DNA of 64,000 nucleotides from Aptenodytes patagonicus (taxonomy: Eukaryota; Chordata; Aves; Sphenisciformes; Spheniscidae): NCBI RefSeq assembly GCF_965638725.1, contig NC_134951.1, positions 1,426,001 through 1,490,000 on the forward strand, written 5' to 3'. Of this stretch, positions 33,386 through 51,100 are shown piece after piece. The position numbers and the translations under genes were made by a program. Each line of letters starts with the position of its first letter. Position 1 is the first letter of the stretch. Below the pieces are notes generated by a model. That model searched no databases. It had not been told where the DNA came from and saw only the letters and a program-made list of their open reading frames with translations.

Positions 33386-34537
33386 ATAACCTGGATGAGA
33401 AGGGCAGGCCTGGGCTGGAGCAAGCAGGGGGGCTGCTGCAGAAGTGGCGGAGGTTTGGCTGGCTGGACCCCCCCCACAGTGTCCCAGCGGTGACCAGGGA
33501 CCCTTGGAGGAGGAAGGAGGTTGTGTGGGGAGGAAGGCTGGCCCGGGAGCCCGGCCGGGACTCGGCAGAGGGCAGCAGCAGCCCGACACAAAAGCCTCGG
33601 TGGGGAGGGGGTCTCAGCAAGGAACCCTGAACGTCCCTGACCCGCACGGGACCCCTGTCCCATGTCTCTGACCTGGGACCACCGCTCCAAACCAGAAGTC
33701 GGGAGCCAAATCACAGCACCCTGGGTCCCAGGCAGGACCCCAGACCCCAAACCACAGCACCCCGTGTCCTTGACCCAGAACGGGGGGCCCAGAGCAGGAC
33801 CCCAGACCCCAAACCACAGCACCCCATATCCCTGACCCAGACCCATGGGCCATACCCAGGACCCCAGACCCATCTCCCCATGTCCCTGACCCAGATCCAG
33901 GGGCCACACCCCGGGACCCCAGACCCATCTCCCCGTGTCCCTGACCCAGACGCATGTACCCAAACCCCAAAGCCTGACCCCAGCCCCTCATCTCCCTACA
34001 TCAGGCTCCCAAGCCCTGCTGTCCTTAGACCAGGACCCCCTCCCCAGACCAGGGCCCCTTCCCCAGACCCCAGGCCCCCCAAATGCCACCGTGCGAGGCC
34101 GGCGCGGCACGGCACGGCACGGCACGGCGTCGGTCGGACATTTGTTAGTCATTAGGGCTGGAGGGAAGGAGGGCGGGCGCGGGACCAGCCTTTCTTCTCC
34201 AGCACATATCCCAGCGCCTCGCCTTTCAGTGGCCGGCGTCCAGCCCGGCCGGGCTCTGCCGTCACCCGTCACCCGTCCCCATCCCGCGTGGGCAGAGGCC
34301 ATGGGCGAGCGGGCAGCCGTGGGGATGCTCCACCGCCGCGGTTGCTTTTGAAAGCTCCCCAGGAAGTTTTGGGAGCGGGGGGCCGGCGGGGGGGGGGTTG
34401 GGGGGAGCAGCCCCAGCCATGCTGGCCGCCCGCTGACGCTCGCTGGGAAGAGACGTGCCGGGGCGGATGCAGGAACCGGGGCGGTGAGGCCTGGGTCGGT
34501 GCAGGATTGCACCCACCGCCCCCCCAGCTCGGGGGCT
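33386..34537. other. degenerate repeats and SCARA3 upstream region
   Basis: From about 33650 to 34085 there are loose tandem units of roughly 55-60 bp built on GACCCCAGACCC, then CCCTGACCCAGA. After this the DNA becomes CpG-rich (34085-34540), including a short (GGCAC)n run near 34110-34130, and probably holds the SCARA3 promoter and 5' UTR. No TATA box is obvious. Confidence 0.5.
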
Positions 34538-39517
<4,980 letters not shown>

Positions 39518-39893
39518 CCCAGCCTTGCTGCCAGCCAGGGCACCAGGGCGGCTGAGCTGGCATGGGGATGGGGGGGGTCCCCACCGCCGCCCCCCCCCAC
39601 CCCGGATCCCCAGAGCATCCCCCGCGGGGGCGCGAGGCAGAGCCTTGCAGGACAGGCGGGGGCGCGGAGGGGTCCCGGTCCCCCCCAGTGCGAGGGTCCA
39701 GGGCTGGTCCCCGGCTCTCAGGGATGCTGCCGGCTCCGGGCTCTGGGCTCGGCCATTCCCGGTCCTGGGGTGGGGGGATCCCCGCGGGATGGGGTGCAGC
39801 TGGTTTGTGCCCTTCCCCCCCCCCCCCCCCCCCCCGGTGGCCACCTCCATCCCCCCCCAACCCCGCGCTGTGTCCCCATTGTACTCCCGGCAC

Positions 39894-39899
39894 AATAAA
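39894..39899 (+). terminator. SCARA3: SCARA3 poly(A) signal AATAAA
   Basis: Canonical AATAAA 377 bp after the SCARA3 stop. Confidence 0.8.
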
Positions 39900-42189
39900 G
39901 CTGTATGGGGACAGGCGGCCTCTGCACTGGGGACACCGGGGTGGGAGGACGAGGGTGCGCCGGGGGGGGGGGGGCACCCACAGCCAAGCTGCCACTGGTG
40001 GCGGGGTGCAAGCGTGTCGGGCCCGTGCGTGCTTGAGCGAGTACGCATGTGCACGAGTGTGCACGTGCGTGCACGAGTGAGCATGCCCGTGCACGAGTGA
40101 GCAGGAGTCGGTGTGCATCTGCATGAGCGTGCGCACGTGCGCGTGTGTGTGCAGGAGGGAGCGTGCGTGGGCACGGGCACGGGCACGTGCGCGCGACTGC
40201 GTGCGCACACGACTGTGTGCGCACGTGCATGTGTTCGCATGAGTGAGAAGCTGCACGAGTGAGGATGCACGTGCTTGTGTGGGCACGAGTGCGTGCGTCT
40301 GCACGGGTGGGCATATGCAGAGGGTGCCCGCAGATGTGTGCACACGCGTGCATGCAGGTGCGTGCAAGCGTGCACGTGTGCCGTGTGAGACGCGGTCTCT
40401 GATGGGGACCCCCATCCCCCGCCTTGCCCCCCCCCCCCCGCCCCAGCAGAGCCCCTTCCCGGCTCACCACGGCCACGCTCCCCCCCTGCAGGGCCCCCCA
40501 TGGGCCCCCCACATGCCCTTGGCAGTGAGAAACAGGGATCTCGGCTCTCCCCCAAACCGGAGCCCCCCCCCACTGCCCCGGGGATACCCTGCCCCAGGCT
40601 GACCTTGCCGGGGAGGGAGGGGGTTGCAGCCGGGACCCCCCACCAGCGCCGGGAAGGTGCGTTGCTGCTCCGCGCCTCAGTTTCCCAAACAGGGCTGCCC
40701 GGCAAGATGGGCCACCAAGGTCAAAGGGAACGGTGTCACCTCCTCCGTGAGCCAAACCCGGGGTCCCCGAGGCCCGGCTGTGTGGGGACACCACCGGAGC
40801 CGGGGGGTGGGGGGGTGGCCGGAGGCCCGGGTACCCGAGCCTGGGCCGCGGTGCCAAGAGCATCATGGCCCTGGGGATAACAGCCAGGCCAGCCCCGCTG
40901 CCGGCCCCGTCACCTCCATCCGCCGGGTGCCCCAGCTCGGGGAGCCCCGTGCCCTGCCCGGCCAGCCCTGCCCGGGGCACAGGATCCGGCCGGCCGGGCG
41001 GTTTATTGCTGTTGGCAAAGCGGTTTCCTGTTTTCATCGCAGAAACGGCCCGGGGCTGGTTATTAACACGGGCCAACACGGCCCTGGCCCTGGTTCGTAG
41101 CTGCCACGGCTGGAGAGGCGGCGCAGGGTGGGGAGGGCTCCGAGCGGGGGGCAGTGGGGGGAGCAGAGACCTGACAGCTCGTTACACAGATGGGGCACGG
41201 GCTGACAGGCCGCTGGGCAGCGGCTGGGCAGGGCTGGGTTCATCCTGCTGGGGCTCTGGGGGCCAGGAGAAAGCCCTGAGCCCCCCTCCCTGGGGAGGGG
41301 GCTGCTGGGGGGGGGGGGTTACCCCAGTCCCAAGCTGGTGACAAGGGACGGGATGCAAACCTGCCCGGTGCTGGGGGCCGTGCCAGCCCATCTGAGGGTC
41401 CTGGGCCCTTGGTGCTGCACCGCGGTGGGTCCCCGTGCGATTCTCACCCGCGCCTGTGGCAAGGACGTGGCCACCAGGGCTGGAGGGGAGCGCGCCGTGG
41501 GCGTACGGCGGGGCGGTGGGCGCTGCTCGGGGTGCAGGTGCCAGGAGCGGGTGCTGCCTCCGCCACGCCGACCCGCAGCACCCAGCACACACACGCGGGA
41601 TCTTAAGGAACGGGGCGCGTCTGCCCCCGCCGCCGGCACGCAGCGGGGCGCCGGAGCCTCGGCCATGCCCACCACCGCTCTGTGCCTCAGTTTCCCCCAA
41701 CTAGGTAGGACCCGGCCATGCTGTAACCCCCACCCCGACCTCCTCACCCCTTCCCAAACTCCTGCCTCTGCAGAAAGCCGGAGCACTTCTGGCCGGGGAG
41801 CAGCTGTGCCAGTGTTTGTGGATGGGTTTGCCGCCGCCTCCCCTGGGCCTGCAAAAAAATGTGCAAGGGCAGGGTTTTCTCCCCCAGCACCGGCCAGAGC
41901 TGTGCTTTCCGGGAGGTGGCGAGGGTGGGCGGCAGGATTTCAGAGCTGGGAGCAAAAGGATTAATAAATAAACGAGGAGCAGAGGCTGGGAAAGGCCAGG
42001 TGGGAAGTGCTGACGGCAGCCGGGACCGCTTGCCTTCGAGGGGGTTATTCTTGGCGGCTGCTGGCCGGCGGGGTGGGCACGGAGGGGAGCGGGGCGGCCG
42101 GGGCTGCACGGCCTCTCGCTGTCCCTGCCCTTCCCGACAGGTTGTCCTAAACAGTGTCACGGCAGGACGGCGTGGACGCAGCGCCTCCC
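39900..42189. other. intergenic, SCARA3 to minisatellite
   Basis: No gene supported. It includes a TG-rich degenerate repeat (40020-40392), several G/C homopolymers and GC-rich single-copy DNA. Confidence 0.6.
40020..40392. repeat. degenerate GTGCACGAGTGAGCA-type repeat, Z-DNA-prone
   Basis: About 370 bp of loosely repeated GTGCACG(A/T)G units with long alternating purine-pyrimidine runs (GTGCGCACGTGCGCGTGTGTG near 40130). Such runs favour left-handed DNA. Confidence 0.75.
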
Positions 42190-43255
42190 GCCCTGGGCAG
42201 CCACACACAGGGTGCCCAGGGACACACAACCCACGAGCAGCGATGCAGAGGGTGCCTGGGGACACACAGCCCCACGGACATCGATGCAGAGGGTGCCTGG
42301 GGACACACAGCCCACGAGCAGCGATGCAGAGGGTGCTCGGGGGCACACAGCCCCACGGACATCGATGCAGAGGGTGCCTGGGGACACACAGCCCACGAGC
42401 AGCGATGCAGAGGGTGCTCGGGGGCACACAGCCCCACGGACATCGATGCAGAGGGTGCTCGGGGACACACAGCCCCACAGACATCGATGCAGAGGGTGCT
42501 CGGGGGCACACAGCCCCACGGACATCGATGCAGAGGGTGCCTGGGGACACACAGCCCATGAGCAGCGATGCAGAGGGTGCCCGGGGACACACAGCCCCAC
42601 GGACATCGATGCAGAGGGTGCCTGGGGACACACAGCCCCACGGACATCGATGCAGAGGGTGCCCGGGGACACACAGCCCACGAGCAGCGATGCAGAGGGT
42701 GCTCGGGGGCACACAGCCCACGAGCAGCGATGCAGAGGGTGCTCGGGGGCACACAGCCCCACGGACATCGATGCAGAGGGTGCCCGGGGACACACAGCCC
42801 CACGGACATCGATGCAGAGGGTGCCCGGGGACACACAGCCCCACGGACATCGATGCAGAGGGTGCCCGGGGACACACAGCCCACGAGCAGCGATGCAGAG
42901 GGTGCCCGGGGACACACAGCCCCACGGACATCGATGCAGAGGGTGCCCGGGGACACACAGCCCACGAGCAGCGATGCAGAGGGTGCCCGGGGACACACAG
43001 CCCACGAGCAGCGATGCACAGGGTGCCCGGGGACACACAGCCCATGAGCAGCAATGCACAGGGTGCCCGGGGACATGTGGCCCATGGGCAGCCACGCACA
43101 GGGCGCTGGGGACACACAGCCCACAAGCAGCGATGCACAGGGTGCCCGGGGACATGTGGCCCATGGGCAGCCACGCACAGGGCGCTGGGGACACGCAGCC
43201 CATGGGCAGCCACGCACGAGGTGCCCGGGGACACACAGCCCACGGCAGTGATGCA
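42190..43255. repeat. 40-41 bp minisatellite (about 25 copies)
   Basis: Tandem units each start with CGATGCAGAGGGTGC, continue with GGGGACACACAGCCC, and end in one of two alternative tails: CACGGACAT (41 bp unit) or ACGAGCAG (40 bp unit). The last 240 bp switch to diverged units with GCCACGCACAGGGCG. Stop codons are absent in several frames of both strands, so the long apparent proteins here are repeat artefacts. Confidence 0.95.
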
Positions 43256-44189
43256 CAGGGGACATCGCCCATCGATAAAACGCCGGAGGACACGGGAGCC
43301 GCCGAGCGGGCGCCGTGGCGGGCGCTGCAGCCAAGCACAACAGTTTGCAGCTGCAGGGCTGCGGGCGTTGCCGATGGCAGCGCAGCTCAGGACCAGCGTT
43401 CAGGTCGCCGGCCCCGGCCAACACCCGCGTCCCATGAAAGGGCCCATTGATGGCGAGGAGGAGGGAGGCCCGGCAGCGTCGAGTCTGCGGGACGAGGTGG
43501 GGTCCCCCCGGCTCCTCGCCCCCCACCCTGCCCTGCGGGGGCCTCCCAGACTCCTGGCTTCTCCCCTGCCTCTGCCAGGGGAAGAAAACCAGTCTCTGCA
43601 CTGTGCCTCGGTTTCCCCATCAGCCCCGGGGTGATTTACGTCCCACAGGCCTTGGGCCAGCTCGCGCGCCAGGTCCCTAAAGAGGTGGGACACTGGGGAG
43701 AGTTTGGGGTGGCATCAGCTAGAGTCACCCTGGGTTCGGGTCAGCCTGAGCTGAGACAGGACACAAGCAGCAAGAGGATGCACAGCCCACCATCCTCCTC
43801 CTCCTTCTCCCAGCAAGGGCCTTCCTTTCAGTTCATTAAGGTGTGCTCCGCTTTTGCCTGTCCCCTCCGCCTCCCCAATCCCCCCCTGCACCAGGAGACA
43901 CCCTCGCTTTGCGCTGGGGAGAAGCGAGACCAGAGGCAGAGGATGCTCTTCCCCCGGCTCCTGCCCTGCCGAGGCTGCAGGCAAGTTTGCAGCACCCGGA
44001 GACGCACCCCAAACGCAGACTTACGTAGACTGTTGCTGTCCCCCCCCCCTCAGCGCGGCCGTGCTCCGCATGGCCATCTGCTGCCCGAGGAGCAACTCCG
44101 CGGACCCTCACAGCCCCAGCTCCTTCCCCGAGGTGTCAGCACACCAGGCGACTCCCACCTAGCAGCCCGTTTTACCAGCATGGTGTGAA
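43256..44189. other. intergenic before CCDC25 3' end
   Basis: GC-rich single-copy sequence. No gene or repeat recognised. Base composition falls sharply to the right of about 44.2 kb. Confidence 0.5.
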
Positions 44190-45117
44190 TTTAATCGTGA
44201 CATATATACAGGGGCCAGAAGGATTACCATGACCGTTTCATACAGATTTACCCACAAAACCTTACAGAGCGCTCAGGCAAGAGCTCTGGCCTGGACAGGC
44301 GTAAACGCTGGGCAAAACTCAACTCTTCTTCACAAACTCCTCTCTCCGGAGAAGGTTTCCAAGGAACAGCCCAGGAATCAAGCATGATTTAAAAGAAAAT
44401 ACACCGTGGGGCTATTCTCATTCTGTGCTAAAGGCACGTATCGCAGCCCGCGGTCATGCGCTCGAGTAGGCTGCAACATCAGCCGAGCTCAGTCTTCATT
44501 ATCTGCAGCTCTGTATTTAATGAGGAGCCACCAGATTTACTGCCAGCACGGGCTGGGGAGGTCTGCAAAGCAGCTGTGAGCTTGTCCAAATTTACGCCCC
44601 CCCCCCCCCCCCCCCCCCCCAGTTGTAGCGGGATCCCCCAGCTTTGCTGACCATCGCCAGCGTGAAGAGGAGAGTTATGCGGTCAGCGGCGTCGCGTTCG
44701 GGCTCGTGTACGTACCGGTGACAGCGAGCTAATGGCAACCGTTTCTGAGACACTCCGCTGCCGGGGCAGCGGTGAGACAGTACGATTCGTTTTCTTTTCT
44801 TTAAATCTCGTTGGATTAAAAGCTACGCCAACCCCTTCCCTAGAATAAATATCATTGTCTTTATAGAACTGAAAGTCAATCCTGCTTCCTTCCGCCCACG
44901 TCCCTGAAAAAGAGATGTATGTGCAGACGTACAGATCTCCTCCTTTCAGAAGTTGTCCATGGCACAGAGCTGGTCAGGCTGCCGGGAGAACCAACCAGGT
45001 TCTGAAGAAATGGAGTCAGAGTTCACCTTTTTGGGGTTTTTTTTGGCATTCTTAGCGATGGTGACATATTAAGACATCCCAAACCACCTCATGATTGAGA
45101 AAGGAGAGAGACTTTAT
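44190..45117 (-). other. CCDC25: CCDC25 3' UTR (long form)
   Basis: AT-richer sequence after the CCDC25 stop, ending at an ATTAAA on the minus strand (44190-44195). It contains a run of 34 C on the plus strand (44597-44630), poly-G in the transcript, which may be a sequencing or expansion artefact. The 3' end is inferred. Confidence 0.5.
44597..44630. repeat. 34-base C homopolymer
   Basis: Uninterrupted C run, read as poly-G in the CCDC25 mRNA. Its exact length is unreliable in most sequencing methods. Confidence 0.9.
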
Positions 45118-45118
45118 T
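45113..45118 (-). terminator. CCDC25: CCDC25 proximal AATAAA overlapping the stop codon
   Basis: The CCDC25 frame ends ATG TAA, and the next bases give AATAAA whose first A is the last base of the stop. If used, the mRNA would have almost no 3' UTR. Confidence 0.6.
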
Positions 45119-48100
45119 TACATAAAGTCATCTGAATCGTTGCCATCCTGTGGGAAGAAAGACAAATCAGGATCATTGTGCACATTAAAATGGAAAATGG
45201 CGAAACGGTGCATTCAGCAGGATTTCAGAACTGCCATTTATTCTGGTTTCCTGCCATTTCAGTACAAACACCACGAAATCAGACCAGACGCATAACAGCA
45301 GCTCTGGAGCGGGAACAGCCCTGTGTGAGGCTCTGCGTTGTGAAACAGCAGTGGCTGTTTGCTGTCCCTGCGACGTATCACTTCCCTGAAACTGCAGCCC
45401 ATCTGCTGTGACCTGGGAGGAACCAGAGACCAGGCTCTCACCAGCAGCCTCGTGGGCCATCGCCGTATCACAACCTGAGCTTCTTTCCAACTTGGGAGAA
45501 GGAAAGCAGTCCGGGATCATGCGGGGGGGCAGGTGCTGAGAGGAGGAAACCCCCTGCACAGCATTTCCACCGCACCTCTCATAGAATCATCGAATCATTA
45601 AGGTTGGAAAAGACCTCTAAGGTCATCGAGTCCAACCGTCAACCCAACACCACCATGTCCACTAAACCATGTCCCTAAGCGCCGCATCTACTCGTCTTTT
45701 AAATACTTCCAGGGATGGTGACTCAACCACTTCCCTGGGCAGCCTGTCCCAATGTTTAACCACTCTTTCAGTAAAGACATTTTACTGAAAAAACTCTCCC
45801 TGGCAAGTGTCACTAATCGGGCGCAGCCTGCTTGTGCGTGTCAGGAGACGCTCATATTTCAACCCAGTTTAAGTTTCAAAGGGGCTCTGCATGCCAGCCA
45901 GGAGGAAAATCAAGAATTCTTGAAAACCACACGCTCCTCTAAACAGTCAGTCAGGGACTAGGATGCAAAAGGTGGATTTTAAACTGAGGGTCGCTCAGAG
46001 GAGCTCCGAGATCTGTTTGCCCAAGGTCCCACCAAGGAGGAAGCTGCAGATGCGCCGGACCTCAGGCAAAGCACAGGTGCATCCAGTGCACGTCAGGACC
46101 TCTTCCGAACTTCAGCCCCCAGCCCTCCCGTGATCCACCTCCTCGTTTCCCTCCTGCTGGCCTGTGCTCCTCTCCGCTTTGGCTCCTTCTCCACCGTCAG
46201 ACTGCAGCCATGTTATGCTGCTCCAGTCCCCGGGCTGACACCTGCTTGCTCTCTGCAAGCACATCCCTTCAAGCTTCCTCTCCTGCCCCTCAGCACCTAC
46301 ATTCGTCCCTCCCCAAACTGATGTCCGCACACCTCCGGTTTATTTCTTGTTAAAAACGTGCGTCTTCCTCCTCCCTTGAAGTAACAAGGCGGCATACGCA
46401 GGCGATGGCTGCCATTTGGGGAGACCTCCTCCGCTCACGAGCCAGGTTATGCCCAAACAGCTCATGAGGAGAGTCAAGTCTGGTGCCCCACTTAAAGCTC
46501 TGCCTGTTCTTTCACTTGGGTGGGAAGGGGACCGGGAGGACTTTGCACACATTTCCAGCAGCACAGGCTCCACCTGGCTGACGTACAAGCAACAGGGCCC
46601 TCTCAGAAAGCGGAGGAGAGCGGCAACGTCCTTCACCGAGACGGGGCGATGGAGATGTGCTCCGTCACGCAGGAGTCACCAAAACCGGACTGCAATGCGG
46701 GAGCTGTACCGCCACGAGCCCGCATTGAATTTCAGCCGTCTCCGAAAGGTTTCCGTAGGCATCAGCCGGCTCTTACCTGATTGGAGGACATGTTCTCAGC
46801 CTTCATTAGTGACGAGTAGCTCCTGGAAGGGAAATTGCATTATCTTGCATGATATGTTTTCAAAACCCACCAACAGAGAGGCGTTTTGATAAAACAGGAC
46901 CAAGTACCAGAAAAACAATTTTTTTTTTCCTTTCTGAACTCAGGCAGGCTAGACAAGTATTTGCTTATCTCCTACTCTTTGGCTAATTAAAACAACCGGA
47001 GAAAGCCCAGGCGCTATGCAGCCTGCTTCTCCACAGCTTTGTTCAGGAACTACCGGCTCGATCATCCCAGGAGGTAGAAAATCCTTTACTTTGGGGGACG
47101 GCCAAGAGGCAGCTCTGGGGCAAGTTTGGGTAAGCAGGCAGACCCCCTAGTCTGCAGCGCAGACATGCCTGCTGGGGACCGCTCCTCAGTTTAGTTTGCT
47201 TCTCTGAGCTCTCCTTTCTGAGCTCTCCACGTGTTGAATCACTCAGGAGATCACGGAGTTTTTCAAATTCCGGTATCGCTGTCATTTACAGATAAACACG
47301 ACTTACTAAAGCTTAAAAGGAAGCTTTTGGGGCCAGCCAGCGGATACGTCCGGTGCTGTACGGGGCCGTCAGTACTAAGGAACAAGCTCGCACGTGCTGC
47401 TGCACGGACAGAGAGGTCAATATGACCTTTCAAAACACCATCCCTCACTCTGTGTTTAAAGGAGCGTGCGACTGAGGACTCACACGTGTTTTAGTTAACA
47501 GCAGTGACGCAAGAGGAAGCTGAAGGACTCTAGCGAAGGCCCAGTGCTTTCCAAGGCTCGCGCAAAGCTGGAAGCAATTGCTCCCATCCCAGTGACAGAG
47601 CGAGCCAAGTGGCTTGCCCAGTTTCACCCAAGTTAGGGACAGGTTTGAAAAGACACAGTCCTTCCTTTTAACAATGGTTTAACATCCAGGTTTATTTTGG
47701 GAGAAATGGGGAAAATGCATTTATTCTAAAGACAAAGGAAATCACTGGGCCATGCAGGCGGCTGTGCCAGAGCAGGTCAGCTGAACACTGAGTAACGCCA
47801 GGCCGACCATTAAACAGAAACTGCTGACCCATGACTCTCTCCCAGCGCCGATGAAAACTGCAGAAGTCAGAAGGAAGTTGGCGCTACATTTTATTACTTA
47901 CCTAAGTTCTTCCTGCTCTTTCTTTTTCTTCATCTCTTCCTTTTCCTTCCTCTTCATCTCCTGGATCTGGGCTTTTTTCTCATTTCTCTCCTCTCTGTCC
48001 CGGGCTTCCTTCTCAGCAGCCAGGTCTGGGAAGCGCTCCACTTTTGTCTTCTCTAGCCGGTTCAGGATCTCATTCACCTTCTTCTCCACCGTCAGCATTT

Positions 48101-51100
48101 TCACCTTTGGAGGGCAAAGAACTGTGATCCTTATAAAAAAATACTTTTATTCTGGCACTTTCTCAACGGAAAGAAAACACCCTATTTCCACTTTACACAT
48201 GGCTGAATCCCACAAAAACAGATGCTAAGGAAAATCACTGCCACCGAGGTCTATTCAGCAGGTTGCGTAACAGCGAAAAGAGGCCCACTCCCAACGCTCA
48301 GAAGCACATAGCTAATAAGCATAAGCATTGCTAAGTACATAAGCATTACTAATTTCATTTCTTGGCACATGCCTCAACAAAGAGGCCAAGAGACAAGAAC
48401 CGGTCTCGGCCGACTCCTGAAGAGGGGGCAGGTGGTCTCTGCAGACCGTTTTGGGAAGAGAAGCTCACGTGCTGCTTGTTGACTGCAGGGATTTTAGCAT
48501 TTCTTGCCCTGGTACAGACCTGTTTTAGTCAAACAACTGCACCTCTAGAGAGCCTTCTCTCCCAGCAGCCAAGCTACGTAACTACAGTTTAAGCATAACA
48601 TTACCTGCGGACAGTAGGTCAGGCGTGGGAACAGCTCAGTACACTGGCTTGACCCTACACCAGAGCTAAGCAGCTCTGCCTTTTAGCAAGTTTAACAAAT
48701 TCAGAGGCGGCACCAGGGTGAGACAGCTCTGGGAGCAGGCAGCAGAGCAAACACAGCGACAGACACCTCCAGGACCCCACACAGCCCTCCTTTGCACAGC
48801 AAGTTCAAGTCCTGAGCCCTTCCAGATGTGTGATTACACTACCGTCTGTGAGCTGATACAAAGCGAGCGCTCATACGCAGGCCCTTCAGCGGTAGCAAGA
48901 GATGATTTCAGTGGAGATACATTCAAGCGAACAGCACAGACTAACACGTGATACCATTCGGCATCAGCAAAGACTCATCAGCTACACCGTGCTGCAGTTT
49001 GGAAACACACGCTGTGCAGGCTACGCTCTGCTGCAGGCTGACGCTCAACCACGGATTTTCAGATGGTGTTCAGGCAAGTCCAAACACGCCCCTGGGATCT
49101 CTCTCTCACGCTTCAGGAGTGGATGATTCCCTGGCTTTAGGGCAAGTGCTGAAGACAATCCACCCAGCTCCTAACACAGAAACGTTACAGTCTGCCACCG
49201 GGTCACCGTCACTGGCTCGCAGCAAACACTTACATCCTTCTGCCTGTGAAAGCCGATCTGCCCCACATCCATATCTGCAGTCTTCTTCAGGTTAGTCCAC
49301 GGCGTGTACACCACGTTGACGTTGTTCATCTTGCAACCTAGGAAGCAGGGGAGGAAGAAAGGAGGGAAATGTTTCAATTCTCTCCCTGCTGAAAGAGGTC
49401 TTAAAAGTCTTCCACGTGCATGGAAACTGGCAGTTATTCTTGTCACAAACATTACTAGCTAGGCAAGAAAGAAGAAAACGGAGAAGTCCTTCCAGCGTTA
49501 CAGTGAAACGGAAGAACACCACGACATCATTTTCTGCAGTAACAGGAGCGCTGCAGCAGTGCTAACGAACTCCAGATGGAGACCGTCTTTGCCAGAAGAG
49601 CGATTACTGTGGAAGGGGGCCCCAAGGTGGTGTTAGAGAAGAGACTGCAAGGCCTCCTCGGCTCAGACAGCAATATGGAGGCACAAACGGGAATTTCAGA
49701 GATTTAAGATTCCTCCTTACGAAAGTATAACGGGCAGCCCCAGGAGCTGCGAGTGACATCTGCTTCCCACAAGGCCTGCAGGCAGAGGCTTAACAGAGAG
49801 CACCACAGCAGAAACATCACAAACGTTTGATCCAAAAACCACGTGCTCCTGCGGACCAGAAACACTCGCCACGAGCACCTCACACCGATCTCCCGGGAAT
49901 CGGTATTACCTTGAATGCTATTCGCCTTCACTAGATGGGCACAGTCTATCAAAACTTCTTTAGGAATGTCATCCACCGTCTGCCCCTGTGACAGAGCAAG
50001 GCAACGTGAGCGGCTTGCGGCGGGGGGCTGCAGGGACTGAGGAGCACACGAAGACCCGCCACGGCCGGGACGCAAGGCACGATGCCCTGCAAACGCACCC
50101 AGGACCTCTACGCTCCAGATTTTATGAGACTGGAGTCTTCCGTGGCATCTGTAAGGAGAGGCTTGAAGCACCAGAAGCGAGTTGCACCCTGCTTTTCTCC
50201 AAGGTATTCTCCCCATTTTAGGGGGGGTGATGGTTCCTAGGCACACGCTTGGTGTCAAGCCAGAAATCAATCGTTCTGTCGGGCCACGTTAAACTTCCCG
50301 CTCCTCCCCAGGTTATTTGGTAACGGAGGCTGTAAATTCAGTCTCCCCACACTGGTGGTTACCTGCACCCTGAAGGAGCCCTGCGGACTTTGCACGTGAG
50401 CAAAGATGGTCTTGTGCGCAGGAATGACTGCAGAACGGGCGCGTGCAGCTCCTACGCGGGTGAATATTAATGTTTTTAAATATACGTGTCACAGGATTAC
50501 CTTGTGTAACCGAAGGTACACATGCGCGGAAGAGAGCTTATCCACATGAAACCTACAGAATAAAAAAAGCACGTTTAACAGAGGATAACAGATGGTGATC
50601 TGCTCCGAAAGATTTACTTCCTAACAAGTGACAGAACAGCCACTCCACGGGCAACAGAAGTATAGAAATGTTCACGATACACACGTTTAAAAGCAGGCAA
50701 GGGAGTCAGAGCCTATCCTTCAAGAAACATCAGTCCTCTCAATGGGAGACTGAAAAAAAAACCCAAAACCCCTTCCCCCCTCTCTTTTTGTCTTTTAAAT
50801 GCTATACTACATGCAGGCAACACTCAGAGGATGAGCCTACGCACGCGGTGTTTTGGTCTGTCTATCTATTCTTAAGAGAAACAGCAAACTCGTGGACTCT
50901 GCAGCAGGCATTGCTACTTACACCGCTTACGTGACTGGTCTCGAGCTCATAGAGCAAAAAAAAATAAACCCCAGCTCCTCAGTGGTCGGTAGAATGGTCC
51001 GCGGAGCCCAGCGCTCTGCCTCCAACAGCAGGAAGAGGCGATGCTGTCTGGGACGTGCACCGGATCTCGTGGTTTCAGTGGGTACCAGTCCCGACAGCAG

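Noticed and set aside
32218-33963. 581-codon minus-strand frame as a host gene
   Set aside because: Its core is CR1 reverse transcriptase; the N-terminal part is a degenerate repeat translated by chance.
42190-43255. Possible CRISPR-like array
   Set aside because: A eukaryotic tandem minisatellite: units are contiguous with two alternating tails and no unique spacers.
41744-43634. Frames of 390-590 codons on both strands with a repeating 13-14 residue pattern
   Set aside because: A minisatellite whose units lack stops; repeat-derived in several frames at once, no start context or conserved homologue.
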